Origin: an uncultured Sphingomonas sp.
Lineage (GTDB): Bacteria > Pseudomonadota > Alphaproteobacteria > Sphingomonadales > Sphingomonadaceae
DNA: 45,520 nucleotides
Assembly (NCBI RefSeq): GCF_934560975.1
Contig: NZ_CAKTFO010000022.1
Location: forward strand, 1 to 45,520
Direction: 5' to 3'
The position numbers were made by a program, and so were the translations under genes. Shown piece after piece: positions 30,119 through 39,934 of this stretch (the first letter of the stretch is position 1; each line of letters begins with the position of its first letter). The notes under the pieces were generated by a model, which was given only the letters and a program-made list of their open reading frames with translations, was not told the origin of the DNA and ran no database searches.

Positions 30119-31855
30119 TCACATCTCCTCGGCTGCGGCGACACCCATGACGCCCAGCCCGTTGCGGATGATCTGCCCGATCGCATCCGCCAGCGCCAGA
30201 CGGGCAGCGGTGACCGGAGCATTGTGAGGGACCAGGAAACGGCGTTCGGGATCGTCATTGCCGCGATGCCACAGCGCGTGGAAAGCGGCCGCAAGATCAT
30301 AGAGATAGAAAGCGATGCGATGCGGCTCGTGCGCGTTCGCCGCCGCTTCGACGATCCGCGGGAACTGCGCGGCAAGCTTCACCAGCGCCAGCTCCTCCCC
30401 GTCGAGCAGCGCGAGGTCGGCGGCGGGCAGGTCCAGCCCCGCCTCCGCCAGCCGGCGATGGAGCGAGCGGATGCGGGCATGCGCATATTGCACGTAGAAG
30501 ACCGGATTGTCCTTGGACGCCTCCACCACCTTGGCGAAGTCGAAGTCCATCTGCGCATCGGCCTTGCGCGCCAGCATGGTGAAGCGGACCACGTCCTTGC
30601 CCACCTCCTCCACCATGTCGGCGATGGTGATGAACTTGCCGGACCGCTTGGACATCTTCACCGGCTCGCCCGCGCGCATCAGGCGGACCATCTGGACCAG
30701 CTTGATGTCGAACGGCTTGCCGGCCCCGGTTTCACCGGCGGTCAGCGCCTTCACCGCCGCCTGGATGCGCTTCACCGTGCCGGCATGGTCCGCGCCCCAG
30801 ATGTCGATCAGCATGTCGGCCGCCTCGGCCTTCTGCGCGTGATAGGCGAGGTCGGTGCCGAAATAGGTGAGGCCGCCATCCGCCTTGCGCACCGAGCGAT
30901 CCTGATCGTCGCCGAATGCGGTGGAGCGGAACAGGGTCATCTCCGTCGGCTCCCAATCGTCGGGCAGCTCGCCCTTGGGGGCTTCCAGCACGCCCTGGTA
31001 GATCAGGCCGTCGGCGCGCAGCCGGTCGAACGCGGCATCGACGCGGCCGGCCTGCTGCACCGCCGCCTCCGACGCGAACACGTCATGATGGATGCCGAGC
31101 ATGGCCAGATCGGCGCGGATCATGTCCATCATCGCGGCGACCGCCCTGGTGCGGAACAGGTCGAGCCATTCGCCTTCCGGCTGACCGACATAGGCATCGC
31201 CAAATTCGGCGGCGAGCGCCTGGCCGACCGGCACGAGGTAGTCGCCGGGATAGAGGCCTTCCGGGATCGTGATCGTCTCGCCCAGCGCCTCGCGGTAGCG
31301 CAGGTGGGCGGAGCGGCCGAGCGTCTGCACCTGCGCGCCGGCATCGTTGATGTAATATTCGCGGACGACCGAATAGCCGGCATAATCCAGCAGGCTGGCC
31401 AGCGCATCGCCCACCACCGCGCCACGGGCATGGCCCATGTGCATCGGCCCGGTCGGGTTGGCCGAGACATATTCGACGTTCACCGTCGTCCCCTGCCCCG
31501 TCGTCGAGCGGCCATAATCGCCCGCGCCCATGATGATGTTGGACAATTCCTGCCGCCAGGTGTCGTCGGACAGGCGGACGTTGAGGAAGCCGGGTCCGGC
31601 CATCTCGGCGGCGGTGACATAAGGCAGAGCGGCGAGTTCGGGCTGGATCAGCCCCGCCAGTGCGCGCGGGTTGGTGCCGGCGGGCTTGGCCAGCACCATC
31701 GCGGCGTTGGTGGCAAGATCGCCGTGGCTCGCGTCGCGCGGTGGCTCCACCGTGACGTTGCGCCGATCGAGACCGGCCGGCAGCGATCCCGCGCGCTCAA
31801 GCGTGTCGAGGATGGCGGACAGGTCGGCGGCGAAGCGGGCATGGAGCGTGGGCAA
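30119..31855 (-). CDS. argS: Arginyl-tRNA synthetase (TTG start)
   Basis: A 578-aa class I synthetase, close to the E. coli length of 577. The N-terminal Add1 domain is followed by YVSANPTGPMHMGHARGAVV (HIGH motif as HMGH), DAGAQVQTLG, and EPVKMSKRSGKFIT (KMSKS motif as KMSKR). The C-terminal anticodon-binding helical domain ends with AIGQIIRNGLGVMGV. TTG 31855 gives the family length and has CAGGA eight bases upstream; upstream in-frame codons add unconserved residues. Confidence 0.95.
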   Translation of the reverse strand: MPTLHARFAADLSAILDTLERAGSLPAGLDRRNVTVEPPRDASHGDLATNAAMVLAKPAGTNPRALAGLIQPELAALPYVTAAEMAGPGFLNVRLSDDTWRQELSNIIMGAGDYGRSTTGQGTTVNVEYVSANPTGPMHMGHARGAVVGDALASLLDYAGYSVVREYYINDAGAQVQTLGRSAHLRYREALGETITIPEGLYPGDYLVPVGQALAAEFGDAYVGQPEGEWLDLFRTRAVAAMMDMIRADLAMLGIHHDVFASEAAVQQAGRVDAAFDRLRADGLIYQGVLEAPKGELPDDWEPTEMTLFRSTAFGDDQDRSVRKADGGLTYFGTDLAYHAQKAEAADMLIDIWGADHAGTVKRIQAAVKALTAGETGAGKPFDIKLVQMVRLMRAGEPVKMSKRSGKFITIADMVEEVGKDVVRFTMLARKADAQMDFDFAKVVEASKDNPVFYVQYAHARIRSLHRRLAEAGLDLPAADLALLDGEELALVKLAAQFPRIVEAAANAHEPHRIAFYLYDLAAAFHALWHRGNDDPERRFLVPHNAPVTAARLALADAIGQIIRNGLGVMGVAAAEEM

Positions 31856-31913
31856 TGTCTGGTCCTGATGTTGACGGCAGGCGCGCGCCTTAGCGGATCG
31901 GGCGTGGCATGTA

Positions 31914-31927
31914 ATGGATATATCCAT
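31914..31927. promoter_or_regulatory. 14-bp perfect palindrome upstream of argS
   Basis: ATGGATATATCCAT is a perfect 14-bp palindrome lying 58 bp upstream of the argS start, in the 210-bp dgt-argS spacer. It could be a regulator binding site, or its AT-rich centre may be part of a promoter. I recognise no specific regulator. The remainder of this spacer holds nothing else I can name. Confidence 0.3.
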
Positions 31928-32065
31928 CATCTGCCATCGCCCCGACGCCGCCGATCGGCTGTTGGGGCGGTGCGTCCATCAGCGGTGCGGATGTCCCGTT
32001 GTCGCGCACATCCATCCCGTGCGGAATGCCTCCACCCAAGGTCCATCACGATCCACCGGTGCGCG

Positions 32066-33223
32066 TCAGACCCCTTCCGGCATCTCCACGGGGCCGACCA
32101 CTTCGCGATAGCGGGCGACGGCGTAGCGATCGGTCATGCCGGCGATGAAGTCGCCGACGTGCCGGGTGCGCTGCGGCTCGGCGGCGGGCAGCGTGTCCGC
32201 CCAGGACGGCGGCAGCCGGGCGGGATCGGCCAGATAGGCGTCGGTCAGGCCGGCGACGATCCGCCGCGCCTGCTCCGCCACCGCCATCTGCTGCGGATGG
32301 TGGTAGAGGGTGCGGTACATGAACCGCTTCAGCGTGCGTTCCTGCTCGGCCATCGCGTCCGAGAAGGCGATCAGCGGACGGCCGGCGGCGCGGACCTGGT
32401 CGATTGAGGTGACGCCGTCCAGCCGGCGGCGGCTTTCAGCCAGCAGGTCCGCCACCATGCGGCCGATCTGGTCGCGGACCAGTTCGCGGGCGAGCAGGTG
32501 CGGCGGACTGTCCGGCCATTTGGCGCGGGCGATGCCCCACCCCTCGGCGATCAGCGGCACCTCCAGCGCCTGGTCGATCGCGAGCAGGCCGGCGCGGATG
32601 CCGTCGTCAATATCGTGATTGTCATAGGCGATGTCGTCCGCCAGCGCGGCCACCTGCGCCTCCAGGCTGGGCTGACCGGCCAGATCGAGCGGCCATTCGG
32701 CGTCGATCTCCGCCAGGGCCCAGGGCGGATCGAGCACCGGGCCGTTATGCTTGGCCAACCCCTCCAGCATCTCCCAGCTGAGGTTCAGGCCGGGGTGATG
32801 CGGGTAAGGCGAGTCCAGCCGGGTCAGCGTGCGCAAAGTATGGGCATTGTGATCGAACCCGCCGGCATCGGCCATCGCCGCCTCCAGCGCATCCTCCCCG
32901 GCATGGCCGAAGGGGGGATGGCCGATGTCGTGGGCGAGGCACAAAGCCTCCGTCAGATCCTCGTTCAGGCCGAGCGCGCGGGCGATGGTGCGGCCGATCT
33001 GCGCCACCTCGATCGAATGGGTCAGGCGGACGCGGAAATGGTCGCCGTCGGGCGCCACGAACACCTGCGTCTTGTGGCGCAGGCGGCGGAAGGCGATCGA
33101 GTGGACGATGCGGTCGCGGTCGCGCTGATATTCGTCACGCTGACCGCGCGCGGATCCGGAAGAGAGCGGGTGGAGCCGGCCGCGGCTGTGCGCGGGATCG
33201 GCGGCATAGGGGGCGAGCGCCAT
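32066..33223 (-). CDS. dgt: Deoxyguanosinetriphosphate triphosphohydrolase-like protein
   Basis: A 385-aa HD-domain enzyme. RDRIVHSIAFRRLRHKTQVF, FRVRLTHSIEVAQIGR and LAHDIGHPPFGHAGEDAL supply the H...HD...D metal ligands typical of dNTP triphosphohydrolases, which split dNTPs into nucleoside and triphosphate. This is the shorter type 2 (dGTPase-like) form common in alphaproteobacteria. ATG 33223 fits the conserved N-terminus (APYAADPAHSRGR); the ribosome site is weak. The usual neighbour argS follows, 210 bp downstream. Confidence 0.93.
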   Translation of the reverse strand: MALAPYAADPAHSRGRLHPLSSGSARGQRDEYQRDRDRIVHSIAFRRLRHKTQVFVAPDGDHFRVRLTHSIEVAQIGRTIARALGLNEDLTEALCLAHDIGHPPFGHAGEDALEAAMADAGGFDHNAHTLRTLTRLDSPYPHHPGLNLSWEMLEGLAKHNGPVLDPPWALAEIDAEWPLDLAGQPSLEAQVAALADDIAYDNHDIDDGIRAGLLAIDQALEVPLIAEGWGIARAKWPDSPPHLLARELVRDQIGRMVADLLAESRRRLDGVTSIDQVRAAGRPLIAFSDAMAEQERTLKRFMYRTLYHHPQQMAVAEQARRIVAGLTDAYLADPARLPPSWADTLPAAEPQRTRHVGDFIAGMTDRYAVARYREVVGPVEMPEGV

Positions 33224-33594
33224 GCCGCGCGAGATGGCGTGCCGGCCAAGGAATGTCGAGAGGCGGCACGCCACGCGCCGCCCCCGCATGGCGCGAGGAC
33301 GTGCAAGGACGTGGCTTGCCCAAGAGGAAGCTTTGCGACCGACGCGTTCCGCCACCTGCCCGGTGTACGGTGGACCCGCGGGCTTTATCTGCCTGATCGC
33401 AAGGATCGTGGATGCTACCCGCTGGCCCAGGTCGGCATCCGACAGGTTCTTCACCGCAGCGCGAAGCCTGCGGAAGAGACGGAGTCTTGTAGCGAAGCAC
33501 TTCGACGATTCACGCCGGACAGGCTCCGCGTCGGTCGTTCCCCATGGCACGGGGCCATGAGGCAGGCTTCGTCCCGCAACTCGGCCGATGCCAC
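33224..33594. other. Long upstream region of dgt without a supported gene
   Basis: About 370 bases between the dgt start and the GSR-like promoter motifs. Open frames occur on both strands, as expected at this base composition, but none has a ribosome site or recognisable sequence. I see no tRNA or repeat. It may be a long 5' leader of dgt or decayed coding DNA. Confidence 0.4.
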
Positions 33595-33625
33595 GGAACG
33601 ATCGGACGTGTACTCGTTATGTTCC
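33595..33625. promoter_or_regulatory. Possible divergent pair of EcfG-type promoters before DUF421 and dgt
   Basis: Plus strand: GGAAC (33595-33599), 15 bases, CGTT (33615-33618), pointing to the DUF421 gene at 33752. Minus strand: GGAAC (33625-33621), 16 bases, CGAT (33604-33601), pointing to dgt. Each deviates slightly from GGAAC-N16/17-CGTT (spacer one short; one base mismatch). YetF/DUF421 proteins are often stress-linked, so a GSR link is plausible but unproven. Confidence 0.4.
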
Positions 33626-33751
33626 GCTTTGTCAAGAAGCATGTACGGACGCGCCACCCCGATCCGAATAGCCGGCCGGGGCGTTCGCATGTCGATCACC
33701 CATCTCCGGACGCGCAACTCCGCCGTCGGGACGCGAGCACGGAGAGCGACC

Positions 33752-34234
33752 ATGCCGGACTGGCAGAACATGTTCAGCCCAACCATCTCGATCGGGGAGG
33801 TCATGCTGCGGGCGAGCATCATGTACCTATTCCTGTTCGCGACCATGCGCCTGCTGCTGAAACGCGAAGGGGGGACGGTGAACATCGCCGACCTGCTGGT
33901 GGTGGTGGCGATCGTGGATGGGGCGCAGCCGGCGTTCAGCGGCGACGCGCAATCGATCACGGAAAGCGCGATCTTCGTGCTGACGGTGGTGGCCTGGGCC
34001 TATGCGCTGAACTGGGTGAGCTACCACGTGCCCGCGCTGAAGTTCCTCACCGCCGCGCCGCCGACGACCTTGGTGAAGGACGGCATGATGTGCCGCGCCA
34101 ACATGCGCCGCGCGCTGATGACGAGGGAAGAGCTGGAGCAGCAATTGCGCGAGCAGGGCGTGGACGGGATCGCCAAGGTGAAGCTGGCGGTGATGGAAGG
34201 CGACGGCGAGATCAGCGTGATCGAACGCACGTGA
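33752..34234 (+). CDS. DUF421 (YetF/YcaP) membrane protein
   Basis: A 160-aa protein. The N-terminal ~85 residues contain three hydrophobic segments (MYLFLFATMRLLLKREGG, then DLLVVVAIVDGAQPAFSG). The C-terminal cytoplasmic domain (PPTTLVKDGMMCRANMRRAL then MTREELEQQLREQG and the KVKLAVMEGDGEISVI strand) is the conserved DUF421 core. Function is unknown; Bacillus YetF homologues act at the envelope. GGAGAG five bases before ATG 33752 decides the start. Possibly stress-induced through the motif at 33595-33618. Confidence 0.87.
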   Translation: MPDWQNMFSPTISIGEVMLRASIMYLFLFATMRLLLKREGGTVNIADLLVVVAIVDGAQPAFSGDAQSITESAIFVLTVVAWAYALNWVSYHVPALKFLTAAPPTTLVKDGMMCRANMRRALMTREELEQQLREQGVDGIAKVKLAVMEGDGEISVIERT

Positions 34235-34258
34235 GGCGGTGCCCGCCGGCCGCCCCGC

Positions 34259-35509
34259 TCAGCCGAGCACGTCGACCAGGTGGATCAGCACGCCGACCAG
34301 CCCGCCCACCACGGTGCCGTTGACGCGGATATATTGCAGGTCGCGGCCGACCGCATTTTCCAGCCGGCCGGTAATGGTCTTGGCATCCCAGCCGCGGATG
34401 GTTTCGGACACCAGGGTGACGATGCCGTCACCATAGGCGCTGACGAAGCCGGCAGTGGCGCGACGGGCGAAGCGGTTGACCGCGAACCGCACCTTGTCAT
34501 CCTGCTGCAGGCGCTGGCCCATCTGGCGCAGCACATCCCCCAGCTTGCCGGCGCGGGCGGAGCCGGGATCCCGCGCGGCGCGCAGCATCGCGGCGCGGGC
34601 ACTCTGCCACAGTCCGTCGAGCCAGGCGGCGACGGCGGGATTGGCGATGGCTGAGTCGCGCCATTGCGCCACCTTGGCCTGCATTTCTGGATCATGCTGG
34701 AGGCGGTCGGCCAGGCCGGCGAGCGCCTCCTCCGCCTTGAGGCGCAGGGGATGCTGGGGATCCTCGGCAATGTCGCCCAGCAGCTTGAACAGGCCGTCCA
34801 GGATCTTGGTGGAGAGGGTTTCGTCGAGGCCGGTCCAGCGCAGGATCGATCCCGCACGTTCGTGGATCATGTCGCGAAAGATCTTTTCGTTGGCGTCCAG
34901 CGTCTTGCCGACCCACAGGATGGCGGCGTTGATGACCGGGCGGTGCCGCCCCTCGCGCAGGGCGGCGGCGAGCAGCTGACCGGCGAGCGGCGCCACCTCC
35001 AGCGTGCGGAGGCGCTGGGCGGCGGCACCCTTGACCAGATTGCCGAGCTGCTCGTCGCCCAGGCTTTCCAGCAGGGTGGCGGCCATCTTGCCCGCCCCGC
35101 CCTTCAGCGGACCCTCACGCGGCGGGGCGGCGAGCACCCGCCCGGCGGCGGCGGCCACGTCCAGCCGCGCCATGCGCCGCGCGATCACGCCCGGCACCAG
35201 GAAATTGGCGCGCAGGAAACCCGCCAGGCTGTTGCCGATCCGGTCCTTGTTGCGCGGGATGATCGCGGTGTGCGGGATGGGCAGGCCGAGCGGGTGGCGG
35301 AACAGGGCCGTCACCGCGAACCAGTCGGCCAGCCCGCCGACCATCGCCGCCTCGGCGAAGGCGCGGACGAAGCCCCAGCCGGGATGGTGCGGTTGCAGCG
35401 CGCGCGCGACGAAGAACAGCAGCGCCATCGCGACCAGCAAAGCGCCCGCCACTATCCGCATGCCCCGCACCCCGCCGCGCCGAGGGTCCATCCGTTGCGT
35501 GATCGTCAT
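34259..35509 (-). CDS. DUF445 family membrane-associated protein
   Basis: A 416-aa protein. One N-terminal helix (MRIVAGALLVAMALLFFVAR) is followed by the DUF445 signature WGFVRAFAEAAMVGGLADWF and AVTALFRHPLGLPIPHTAII. A long, mostly helical region follows (NKDRIGNSLAGFLRANFL and later RFARRATAGFVSAYGDGIV). The last ~20 residues are hydrophobic again (VVGGLVGVLIHLVDVLG). Function is unknown across the family. It converges on the DUF421 gene with 24 bp between the stops and lies 50 bp after the RND pump gene on the same strand. Confidence 0.88.
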   Translation of the reverse strand: MTITQRMDPRRGGVRGMRIVAGALLVAMALLFFVARALQPHHPGWGFVRAFAEAAMVGGLADWFAVTALFRHPLGLPIPHTAIIPRNKDRIGNSLAGFLRANFLVPGVIARRMARLDVAAAAGRVLAAPPREGPLKGGAGKMAATLLESLGDEQLGNLVKGAAAQRLRTLEVAPLAGQLLAAALREGRHRPVINAAILWVGKTLDANEKIFRDMIHERAGSILRWTGLDETLSTKILDGLFKLLGDIAEDPQHPLRLKAEEALAGLADRLQHDPEMQAKVAQWRDSAIANPAVAAWLDGLWQSARAAMLRAARDPGSARAGKLGDVLRQMGQRLQQDDKVRFAVNRFARRATAGFVSAYGDGIVTLVSETIRGWDAKTITGRLENAVGRDLQYIRVNGTVVGGLVGVLIHLVDVLG

Positions 35510-35559
35510 CCTGTCTTTCCGGGCATCATGCCCCGACAATGGACGGCGCGGCGGATGGT

Positions 35560-38500
35560 TCACTCGGCCGGTTGCGCCTCGCCGGGCGGGGCGTGCGACG
35601 CACTGCTGGTCAAGGCCGGCGCAAGCTTCCGGCCGAGCCACTTTTCCAGGCCGTCGGCAAGGCTGAAGCCGGCGGGCACGATCAGCAGGGTGAGCAGGGT
35701 CGACAGGATAAGGCCGCCGATCACCGCCACCGCCATCGGCTGGTTGAACGATCCGTCCGCGCCGATCGACAGAGCGGTCGGCATCATGCCCGCGACCATC
35801 GCGACGGTGGTCATGATGATCGGCTGCGCGCGCTTGTGCCCGGCATCGAGGATGGCGTCGTAGAGCGTGCGCCCGTGCCGCATCTCCTCGATCGCGAAGT
35901 CGATCAGCAGGATGGAATTCTTGGCGACGATGCCGAACAGCATCAGCAGGCCGATGAAGACCGGCAGGGAGATCGGCATTCCCGCCACCTTGAGCGCGAT
36001 CAGCCCGCCTAGCGGCGCCAGCAGCAGCGAGCCCATGTTGACGAACGGCGGCATCACCCGGCGGTAGAGCAGCACCAGCACGGCGAACACCAGCAGCACG
36101 CCCGCCACCACCGCGATCAGGAAGTTGGTGACCATTTCCGCCTGCCACTTGGCGTCGCCGGCGGCGGCATAATGCACGCCGACCGGCAGCGCCTTCATCG
36201 CGGGCAGTTCCATGATCTTGGCTCGCTCCTCCCCCGAGATCGCGCCGGGGGCGAGATCTGCGCTGATGATGGTGCGGCGTTCCTGGTTGTAGCGTTCGAT
36301 CTTGGACGGCCCGGCGCCGAAGCCGATATCCGCCACCACCCGCAACGGCACGCTGCCGCCGGCCGAGGTCGGCACCGGCAGGTTCTGGATCGTGCCGAGG
36401 TCGCGGCGGCTGTTTTCGTTCAGCATCACGCGGATCGGCACCTGGCGATCGCTGAGCGAGAACTTCGCGGCATTCTGATCGATGTCGCCGATGGTGGCGA
36501 TGCGGATCGCCTGGCTCAGCGCCTGGGTGGTCACGCCCACGTCGGCGGCAAGGTCGAGCCGTGGCTTGATCACGATTTCCGGCCGCGGCAAATCCCCTTC
36601 GATACGGGGGCCGCGAACGCCGTGCAGCCGCTTCATGTCGTCCACGACCTTCAGCGCGGCGCTGTTGAGCAGGACGGGATCGTCGCCTGCCAGCATGATC
36701 TGAATGTCGCGACCGCCATTGCCGCCCTGGCTTTCGAAATTGATGCGGCCGTCGGGGATGCTCTGCAAGGCAGGCGTCAGCGCGCGTTCGAACTCGGTCG
36801 ACTTGCGCGCGCGGTCATCCTTCAGGTTGATCACGATATAGGCGCTGCCGACATCCACATAGTCGACCGCCGTGCGCACCTCCGGCTGCTTCTTGACCAG
36901 GGTGACGACGCGTTCCGCCACGTCGCGCGTCTGCTCCAGCGTGGTGCCGGGGGGCATGGTGACGTTGATGCGGCTCATGTCGCTGTCCTGCGGCGGCATG
37001 AACGTCTTGGGCAGGATTCCGAACATGACCAGGGTGGCCAGGAACGCGGCGATGCCGATCCCCATCGTCCACCAGCGATGGTCGCGGGTCCAGGCGAACC
37101 AGCGACCCGCGCCACCCCGCGCACGCGCTGCCTGCGCCCGGCTGTCGTCCAAAGTCCAGCGCAGCACGCCCATGTAGCGGTCCATCAGCGGGCCTTCGCC
37201 ATGCGACGCGGCGCCGTGCGCTTTCAGGAAATAGGCCGCGATCATCGGCGTGATCAGGCGTGCGACCAGCAGGCTCATCAGCACCGCGACCACCACGGTC
37301 AGGCCGAAATTCTTGAAGAACTGGCCGGCGACGCCCGGCATCAGCGCGACCGGCAGAAACACGGCGACGATGGAGAAAGTGGTGCCGACCACCGCCAGCC
37401 CGATCTCGTCCGCCGCGTCGATCGACGCCTGGAACGCGGTCTTGCCCATGCGCATGTGGCGGACGATATTCTCGATCTCCACGATGGCATCGTCGACCAG
37501 CACGCCCGCCACCAGGCTGAGCGCGAGCAGGGTCATGAAGTTGAGCGTGAAGCCGAGCAGGCTCAACACCCAGAAAGTCGGAATGGCCGACAGCGGAATG
37601 GCAAGCGCGGAGATCACGGTGGCTCGCTTGTCGCGGAGGAACAGGAACACCACCGCGACCGCCAGCACCGCGCCTTCCACCATGGCGTGGAGCGCGCCCT
37701 TGTAATCCTCCTTGGTCTGCTTGGTGGAATTGAACCGCTGGATGAAGTGGATCTTGGGATTGTCCTTTTCCAGCTCCGCCAGCACCTTCACCGCCTGGTC
37801 GTAGATGGTGACGTCGGACGCGCCGCGCGCGCGCAGGATGCCGAAGCTGACCACCGACTTGCCGTTCATGATCGCCAGGTTGCGCTGCTCGCCATAGGCG
37901 TCGCGCACGGTGGCGATGTCGGCCAAGCGGACCGAGCGGCCCATGCCGAGCCGGATCTGCGTCTGGCTGAGCGCATAAGCGTCCTGCGCGTTGCCGAGCA
38001 CGCGGACCGACTGTTCGGTGCCGGCAATCTCCGCCCGGCCGCCGGCCGCGTTCATGTTCATGGCGGTCAGCTGCGCATTGACCTGGCTGGCGGTGACGCC
38101 CTGCGCCTGCATCTTGGCGGGATCGAGGATGACGCGGATCTCGCGCTCCACCGCGCCGCGTGTTTCCACGCTCTGCATGCCGGGAATGGCGAGCAGGCGA
38201 CGCGACACGATGTTCTTCACATACCAGGAGAGCTGCTCCATGGTCATGTCGGTCGCTTCCACCGACCAGTTGGCGAGCGCGCCGCCGTTCACCTTCACCC
38301 GGATGATCTGCGGTTCCAGAATGCCTTCCGGCAATTGCCCGCGGATCTGGGAAATGGCGTCGCGCACGTCGGTGGTGGCGCGATCCACCGGCGTCTCGAT
38401 GGTGAACAGCACCACCGTCTGCGAACTGCCTTCCTCCACGGTGGAGGTGATTTCCTCCACCCCTTCCAGGTTGCGCACGGCCGCCTCGACCCGCTGGGTG

Positions 38501-38697
38501 ATCTGCGTTTCCAGCTCGGTCGGGGCCGCGCCCGGCTGACCGATATAGACGATCACGCCGGGGAAGGTGATTTCCGGCTGCGCGTTCACGTCCATCCGCA
38601 TGAAGGACACGAGTCCCGCCAGCGTCAGCGCGATGAACAGCACGATCGGCGGCACCGGATTGCGGATCGCCCAGGCAGAGATGTTGCGGAAGTTCAT
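35560..38697 (-). CDS. RND multidrug efflux transporter (HAE-1/MexF-like)
   Basis: A 1045-aa inner-membrane pump. It has the 12-helix, two-large-loop layout. TM1 is PVPPIVLFIALTLAGLVSFM; helix 4 contains GVLVDDAIVEIENIVRHMRM with the proton-relay Asp pair; LPKTFMPPQDSDMSRINVTM opens the second periplasmic loop; the end repeats the pattern (LLMLFGIVAKNSILLIDFAI). It works with the adaptor encoded 12 bp upstream. No outer-membrane channel gene is in this operon, so it needs one from elsewhere. The substrate cannot be inferred. Confidence 0.93.
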   Translation of the reverse strand: MNFRNISAWAIRNPVPPIVLFIALTLAGLVSFMRMDVNAQPEITFPGVIVYIGQPGAAPTELETQITQRVEAAVRNLEGVEEITSTVEEGSSQTVVLFTIETPVDRATTDVRDAISQIRGQLPEGILEPQIIRVKVNGGALANWSVEATDMTMEQLSWYVKNIVSRRLLAIPGMQSVETRGAVEREIRVILDPAKMQAQGVTASQVNAQLTAMNMNAAGGRAEIAGTEQSVRVLGNAQDAYALSQTQIRLGMGRSVRLADIATVRDAYGEQRNLAIMNGKSVVSFGILRARGASDVTIYDQAVKVLAELEKDNPKIHFIQRFNSTKQTKEDYKGALHAMVEGAVLAVAVVFLFLRDKRATVISALAIPLSAIPTFWVLSLLGFTLNFMTLLALSLVAGVLVDDAIVEIENIVRHMRMGKTAFQASIDAADEIGLAVVGTTFSIVAVFLPVALMPGVAGQFFKNFGLTVVVAVLMSLLVARLITPMIAAYFLKAHGAASHGEGPLMDRYMGVLRWTLDDSRAQAARARGGAGRWFAWTRDHRWWTMGIGIAAFLATLVMFGILPKTFMPPQDSDMSRINVTMPPGTTLEQTRDVAERVVTLVKKQPEVRTAVDYVDVGSAYIVINLKDDRARKSTEFERALTPALQSIPDGRINFESQGGNGGRDIQIMLAGDDPVLLNSAALKVVDDMKRLHGVRGPRIEGDLPRPEIVIKPRLDLAADVGVTTQALSQAIRIATIGDIDQNAAKFSLSDRQVPIRVMLNENSRRDLGTIQNLPVPTSAGGSVPLRVVADIGFGAGPSKIERYNQERRTIISADLAPGAISGEERAKIMELPAMKALPVGVHYAAAGDAKWQAEMVTNFLIAVVAGVLLVFAVLVLLYRRVMPPFVNMGSLLLAPLGGLIALKVAGMPISLPVFIGLLMLFGIVAKNSILLIDFAIEEMRHGRTLYDAILDAGHKRAQPIIMTTVAMVAGMMPTALSIGADGSFNQPMAVAVIGGLILSTLLTLLIVPAGFSLADGLEKWLGRKLAPALTSSASHAPPGEAQPAE

Positions 38698-38709
38698 CGC
38701 ACGTCGTCC

Positions 38710-39873
38710 TCAGCGCGAAGCGGCTTGCAGCTCGGGATGCACCTTGTCACCGGCATTCAGAAAGGCGCCGGCCGACGCGACCACGCGCTCCGTGCCGGAC
38801 AAACCGGAGGCGATGGTCACGCCGCGCTCGCCCACCTCGCCGGTCTTCACGTCGCGGCGCGCGATCACATTGCCGGGCCCGACGATGTAGACGAAATTGC
38901 CCTGGGCGTCGCTCAGCACCGCGCTTTCGGGCAGCAGGGGCAAGTTGCCGGCCGCGCCGCCGATCTCCGCCGAGCCGAAGCCGCCGGGGCGCAGCGCCGC
39001 ATTGTAGGGCAAGGCGATCCGCACCGTTCCCTGGCGCGTGTTGGGATCAATCACCGGCGAGATCTGCCAGATCTGGCCCGGTATCCTGAGCGCGCTGCCG
39101 ACCGGCGTCACCGTCGCCGGCGACCCGACGTGCAGCCGCGCCAGTTCCGAATCGGCCAGACGGGCCTGCAGCTCCATCTTGCCGTCCTGCGCCACGCGAA
39201 ACAGGCTGGTGCTGCCGGGACCGACCACCTGCCCCGCCTCCACCGCGCGGGTCAGCACCAGGCCGCTGGTGGGCGCGCGCACGTCGAGCCGGCCGATCAG
39301 CGCGCGCTGCTGCGCAAGTTGCGCCTGCGCCAGCGCGACGCGGGCATTGGCGCCGTCCAGCGCGGCCTGCCGTGTGTCGATATCCGCGCGCGAGACGAAA
39401 CCGTTGGCAACCAGCTGCTTGGCGCGATTGAGGTTCTGGCGCGCAAGCTGGGCATCGGCGCGAGCCTGGTCGATCTGGGCGGAGATGGCGGCCGCCTGCT
39501 GCGTCTGGACCGAGCGATCCACCACCGCCAGCGTCTGCCCCGCCTTGACCCAGGTGCCGGCGTCCACCAGCACCTGGCGCACGATGCCCCCTTCACCGGG
39601 AATGCCGACCGGCATGTCGCGCCGCGCGGCGATATTGCCGACCGCCGAAATCCGGGCGGTGACGGCCTGGCGGCCTGGCACGATCACGGTGACGCGCGGC
39701 GACGTATCGACGGGGGCGGCGAGCTTGTCCCCACCGCGCATGAAGAAGGCGGCCAAAGCGAGCGCCACCACCAGAAACACGCCGCCGACGATCAGCGCGC
39801 GCCTTCTGCGGCGGCCGTGATCCAGCGCCCCGTGGGTCGCCGGATCGCCGCTGATGCTCGTTTCCATGTTCAT
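38710..39873 (-). CDS. RND efflux periplasmic adaptor (HlyD/AcrA-like)
   Basis: A 387-aa membrane fusion protein. One N-terminal helix (RRALIVGGVFLVVALALAAF) is followed by VTVIVPGRQAVTARISAVGN, then the lipoyl half-motif QVLVDAGTWVKAGQTLAVVD, a coiled-coil hairpin (about residues 120-185) and LDVRAPTSGLVLTRAVEAG closing the lipoyl domain. Beta-barrel and membrane-proximal regions follow. ATG 39873 is chosen for the GAGGGG/GGGA ribosome sites upstream. It is the first gene of the RND operon. Confidence 0.92.
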   Translation of the reverse strand: MNMETSISGDPATHGALDHGRRRRRALIVGGVFLVVALALAAFFMRGGDKLAAPVDTSPRVTVIVPGRQAVTARISAVGNIAARRDMPVGIPGEGGIVRQVLVDAGTWVKAGQTLAVVDRSVQTQQAAAISAQIDQARADAQLARQNLNRAKQLVANGFVSRADIDTRQAALDGANARVALAQAQLAQQRALIGRLDVRAPTSGLVLTRAVEAGQVVGPGSTSLFRVAQDGKMELQARLADSELARLHVGSPATVTPVGSALRIPGQIWQISPVIDPNTRQGTVRIALPYNAALRPGGFGSAEIGGAAGNLPLLPESAVLSDAQGNFVYIVGPGNVIARRDVKTGEVGERGVTIASGLSGTERVVASAGAFLNAGDKVHPELQAASR

Positions 39874-39934
39874 CGCCGTCCCATCCCCTCGCGGTCCGCG
39901 TGCGCCAACCCCATGGCACGCCGACCGCACGGCT

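Noticed and set aside
29258..32407. 1049-codon open frame antisense to SPOR and argS
   Set aside because: Same artefact; argS on the other strand carries the full set of synthetase motifs.
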